The position numbers were made by a program, and so were the translations under genes. Positions 62,221 through 64,000 of a DNA stretch of 64,000 nt are shown in pieces; position 1 is the stretch's first letter, and every line of letters begins with the position of its first letter. This DNA is from Terrisporobacter petrolearius (lineage in GTDB: Bacteria > Bacillota > Clostridia > Peptostreptococcales > Peptostreptococcaceae): assembly GCF_032598785.1 (NCBI RefSeq), contig NZ_CP102984.1; one strand, 5' to 3'. The notes under the pieces were generated by a model. It was given only the letters and a program-made list of their open reading frames with translations. It had not been told where the DNA came from and ran no database searches.

Positions 62221-62793
62221 GTGATGGATTTAAAAAATAAAACATATAAAATAGTTATTTGTGGCTTATTTGCAGCAATGATTTCTGTAAGTGCATTTAT
62301 TCAAATACCAATACCAAATCTTGATTATTTTACACTACAATTTTTAATTGTGTTGTTAGCAGGTATGTTACTTGGATCAAAGCTTGGAGGAATTTCAGTA
62401 TTAGTTTATGTTATAACAGGTCTTATGGGATTTCCAATATTTGCAGCAGGTGGAGGACTTACATATATGCTAAGACCTAGTTTTGGATATTTAATAGGAT
62501 TTATATTATGTGCCTTTGTTACAGGATTTGTTTGCGAAAAAATAAAAAGTAAAAAAATATCTAAGTATTTAATAGCAGCTTTTTGTGGATTTTTAGTTAC
62601 TTATGCTATTGGACTTATATATAAATATTTTATTTTGAATTTTTATATGGGAACAAAAGTGCCTTTTATAACAATACTGCTATCGTGTTTTCCACTAGAC
62701 ATTCCTGGGGATCTAGTTTTATGTATTATGGCTAGTTTAGTAGGCTCAAAATTAAGTAAATATGTAAAAAGAGAAAATATAAATTATGCTTAA
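62221..62793 (+). CDS. bioY: Biotin ECF transporter substrate-binding protein BioY
   Basis: 190 residues with six membrane spans. GLFAAMISVSAFIQIPIPN, LLAGMLLGSKLGGISVLVYV and GLMGFPIFAAGGG, followed by PSFGYLIGF, are BioY signatures. It takes up biotin, alone or with a shared ECF energising module that is not encoded here. The start is GTG at 62221 (AGGAGG 7 bp upstream) or the ATG right after it. The BirA box and promoter immediately upstream indicate repression by biotin. Confidence 0.93.
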   Translation: MMDLKNKTYKIVICGLFAAMISVSAFIQIPIPNLDYFTLQFLIVLLAGMLLGSKLGGISVLVYVITGLMGFPIFAAGGGLTYMLRPSFGYLIGFILCAFVTGFVCEKIKSKKISKYLIAAFCGFLVTYAIGLIYKYFILNFYMGTKVPFITILLSCFPLDIPGDLVLCIMASLVGSKLSKYVKRENINYA

Positions 62794-62871
62794 AGCTGTA
62801 TTTTCATTTAAAAAATTAGTGAAATATACTTAAAAATTAGTAAAGATGTTAATTTAAAGGGAGTTATAATT

Positions 62872-63834
62872 ATGCTTAAACATATTAGTGAAAAAATATT
62901 AAATAAAGAGTTAATAGATAAAAATACTGCTTTAAGTTTATTGAAATGTGATGTAGAAGATTTATGCAAAGAAGCGGACAAAATTAGAAAGTATTTTTGT
63001 GGTAGTGAATTTGATTTATGTACCATAGTAAATGGCAAAAGTGGCAGATGCTCAGAAGATTGCAAGTTTTGTGCTCAATCAAGTCACTATAAATCTGAAG
63101 TTGAAAATTATGAATTACTAGGTACAAATTTAATGAAAAAAGAAGCAATTTACAATTATGAAAAAAATGTAGGTCGTTATTCTGTTGTTACAAGTGGGAA
63201 AAAGTTAAGTTCAAAAGAAGTAGACTCTCTATGTGACACATATATAGAAATAAGAAAAAGTTGTAAAATTAAATTATGCGCTTCTGGTGGTTTATTAACT
63301 TATGAAGAGTTATGCAAATTAAAATATGCAGGTGTTACAAGATACCATAATAATCTGGAAAGCAGCAAAAGATTTTTCCCACAAATATGTACCACTCATA
63401 CTTATGATGAAAAAATTCAAACTATAAAAGCTGCTAAGAAAGCCGGTCTTACAGTTTGTTCTGGTGGTATAATGGGCCTTGGTGAAAATATGGAAGATCG
63501 TGTTGATTTAGCATTTACTCTTAGAGATTTAGGAATAACTTCAGTGCCTATTAATATACTAAATCCTATAAAAGGTACACCCTTAGAAAATAACAAAGTA
63601 TTAACATTGGACGAGGTAAGAAAAATAGTCGCTATTTATAGATTTATTTTACCTAATGCACAACTTCGTTTGGCTGGAGGTAGAGGACTTTTAGAAGACA
63701 AGGGTTTAAGTGTTTTCTCATCTGGTGCCAATGCTGCAATTACAGGAGATATGTTAACCACTTCTGGAATTACTATTGATGAAGATATGAAAATCATGAA
63801 GAAACTTGGATATGAGGTGAAGTGTAATGAATAG
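62872..63834 (+). CDS. bioB: Biotin synthase BioB
   Basis: 320 residues, radical-SAM TIM barrel. The [4Fe-4S] cysteines are C60, C64 and C67 (CSEDCKFC). Further family segments are YHNNLESSKRFFPQICTTHTY, CSGGIMGLGE and VPINILNPIKGTPLE, and the arginine segment RLAGGR. It inserts sulfur into dethiobiotin. AAAGGGAG lies about 9 bp before the ATG. It overlaps bioD by 8 bp, implying coupled translation; the order bioY-bioB-bioD forms one operon. Confidence 0.96.
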   Translation: MLKHISEKILNKELIDKNTALSLLKCDVEDLCKEADKIRKYFCGSEFDLCTIVNGKSGRCSEDCKFCAQSSHYKSEVENYELLGTNLMKKEAIYNYEKNVGRYSVVTSGKKLSSKEVDSLCDTYIEIRKSCKIKLCASGGLLTYEELCKLKYAGVTRYHNNLESSKRFFPQICTTHTYDEKIQTIKAAKKAGLTVCSGGIMGLGENMEDRVDLAFTLRDLGITSVPINILNPIKGTPLENNKVLTLDEVRKIVAIYRFILPNAQLRLAGGRGLLEDKGLSVFSSGANAAITGDMLTTSGITIDEDMKIMKKLGYEVKCNE

Positions 63835-64000
63835 AGGTGTATTTATTACAGGTACTTCCACAGATGTGGGAAAAACTTATATTAGTACTTTAGTAGTAAA
63901 AAATCTTAGAGAAAATAATGTGAATTGTGGATATTTTAAAGGCGCTTTAAGTGGAGCTTATTTGGAAGAAAATGAACTAATACCTGGAGATGCAAAAGAA
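63827..64000 (+). CDS. bioD: Dethiobiotin synthetase BioD, 5' part
   Basis: The first 58 codons are present; the gene continues beyond the window. MNRGVFITGTSTDVGKTYIS contains the P-loop GTSTDVGKT characteristic of BioD. It forms dethiobiotin from diaminopelargonate, CO2 and ATP, the substrate for BioB. The ATG is inside the end of bioB, with GAGGTG upstream. Confidence 0.93.
   Translation, partial: MNRGVFITGTSTDVGKTYISTLVVKNLRENNVNCGYFKGALSGAYLEENELIPGDAKE

Overview
The window is AT-rich DNA from a spore-forming, anaerobic Clostridia-type Firmicute. The evidence is a GerA/SpoVAF-type spore germination protein, Gram-positive Shine-Dalgarno sites, T-box and purine riboswitch leaders, a BceAB-type resistance module, a nickel lactate racemase homologue and the low-GC codon use. 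A member of the Peptostreptococcaceae (Clostridioides, Paraclostridium, Romboutsia and relatives) is my best guess, but that is inference. No rRNA, tRNA, CRISPR array or prophage was seen.

Layout. 1-1.4 kb: the end of an AbrB-like regulator and an MGT-type glycosyltransferase. 1.5-8.2 kb: a complete sugar operon (ROK regulator, BadF-type sugar kinase, a probable TIM-barrel glycosidase-like protein, ribose/galactose-type ABC importer). 8.2-10.8 kb: a T-box leader with two successive antiterminator/terminator modules, then a secreted M28 aminopeptidase. 11.0-13.1 kb: a protein made of four almost identical 27-residue units, directly followed by an IS256-family element. 13.2-20.1 kb: an unknown gene, a decayed surface-protein gene, adenosine deaminase under an adenine riboswitch, a PHP phosphoesterase, a DbpA-type RNA helicase, an IS256-family element and a decayed SH3-C39 peptidase gene. 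20.3-29.8 kb: D,D-carboxypeptidase, DUF3786 protein, CopZ-like protein, SpoVAF-like protein, azoreductase, TldD/TldE, and a YczE-like membrane protein interrupted by TGA. 29.8-33 kb: a second copy of the same IS, an HxlR regulator and a divergent Old Yellow Enzyme. 33.5-39 kb: a Bce-type ABC transporter plus two-component system and a PIG-L deacetylase. 39-41 kb: a third kind of IS256 element and a GNAT gene. 41.9-44.8 kb: a lactate racemase homologue, a MIP channel and a divergent Crp/Fnr regulator. 44.9-52.8 kb: assorted single genes. 53-59 kb: an S41 peptidase with a heterodimeric ABC exporter and a possible SLAP-domain protein. 59-61.4 kb: CsoR and a heavy-metal P-type ATPase. 61.8-64 kb: DUF378 and the bioY-bioB-bioD biotin cluster, which runs off the end.

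Four IS256-family insertions are present. Two sit exactly inside the loop of an intrinsic terminator hairpin, with 8-bp target duplications, and a third lies a few bases past a terminator. The two copies of one element are in inverted orientation about 10 kb apart. Several genes carry single lesions (an internal TGA, T- or A-run frameshifts, decayed fragments), so the genome either has active pseudogenisation or contains homopolymer errors.

The most unusual item is the four-unit repeat protein at 11020-11670. Its core units are nearly invariant at DNA level while the spacers diverge, and it matches no family I can name with certainty. Next come the terminator-targeting IS pattern and the T-box with duplicated termination modules placed before a secreted peptidase.
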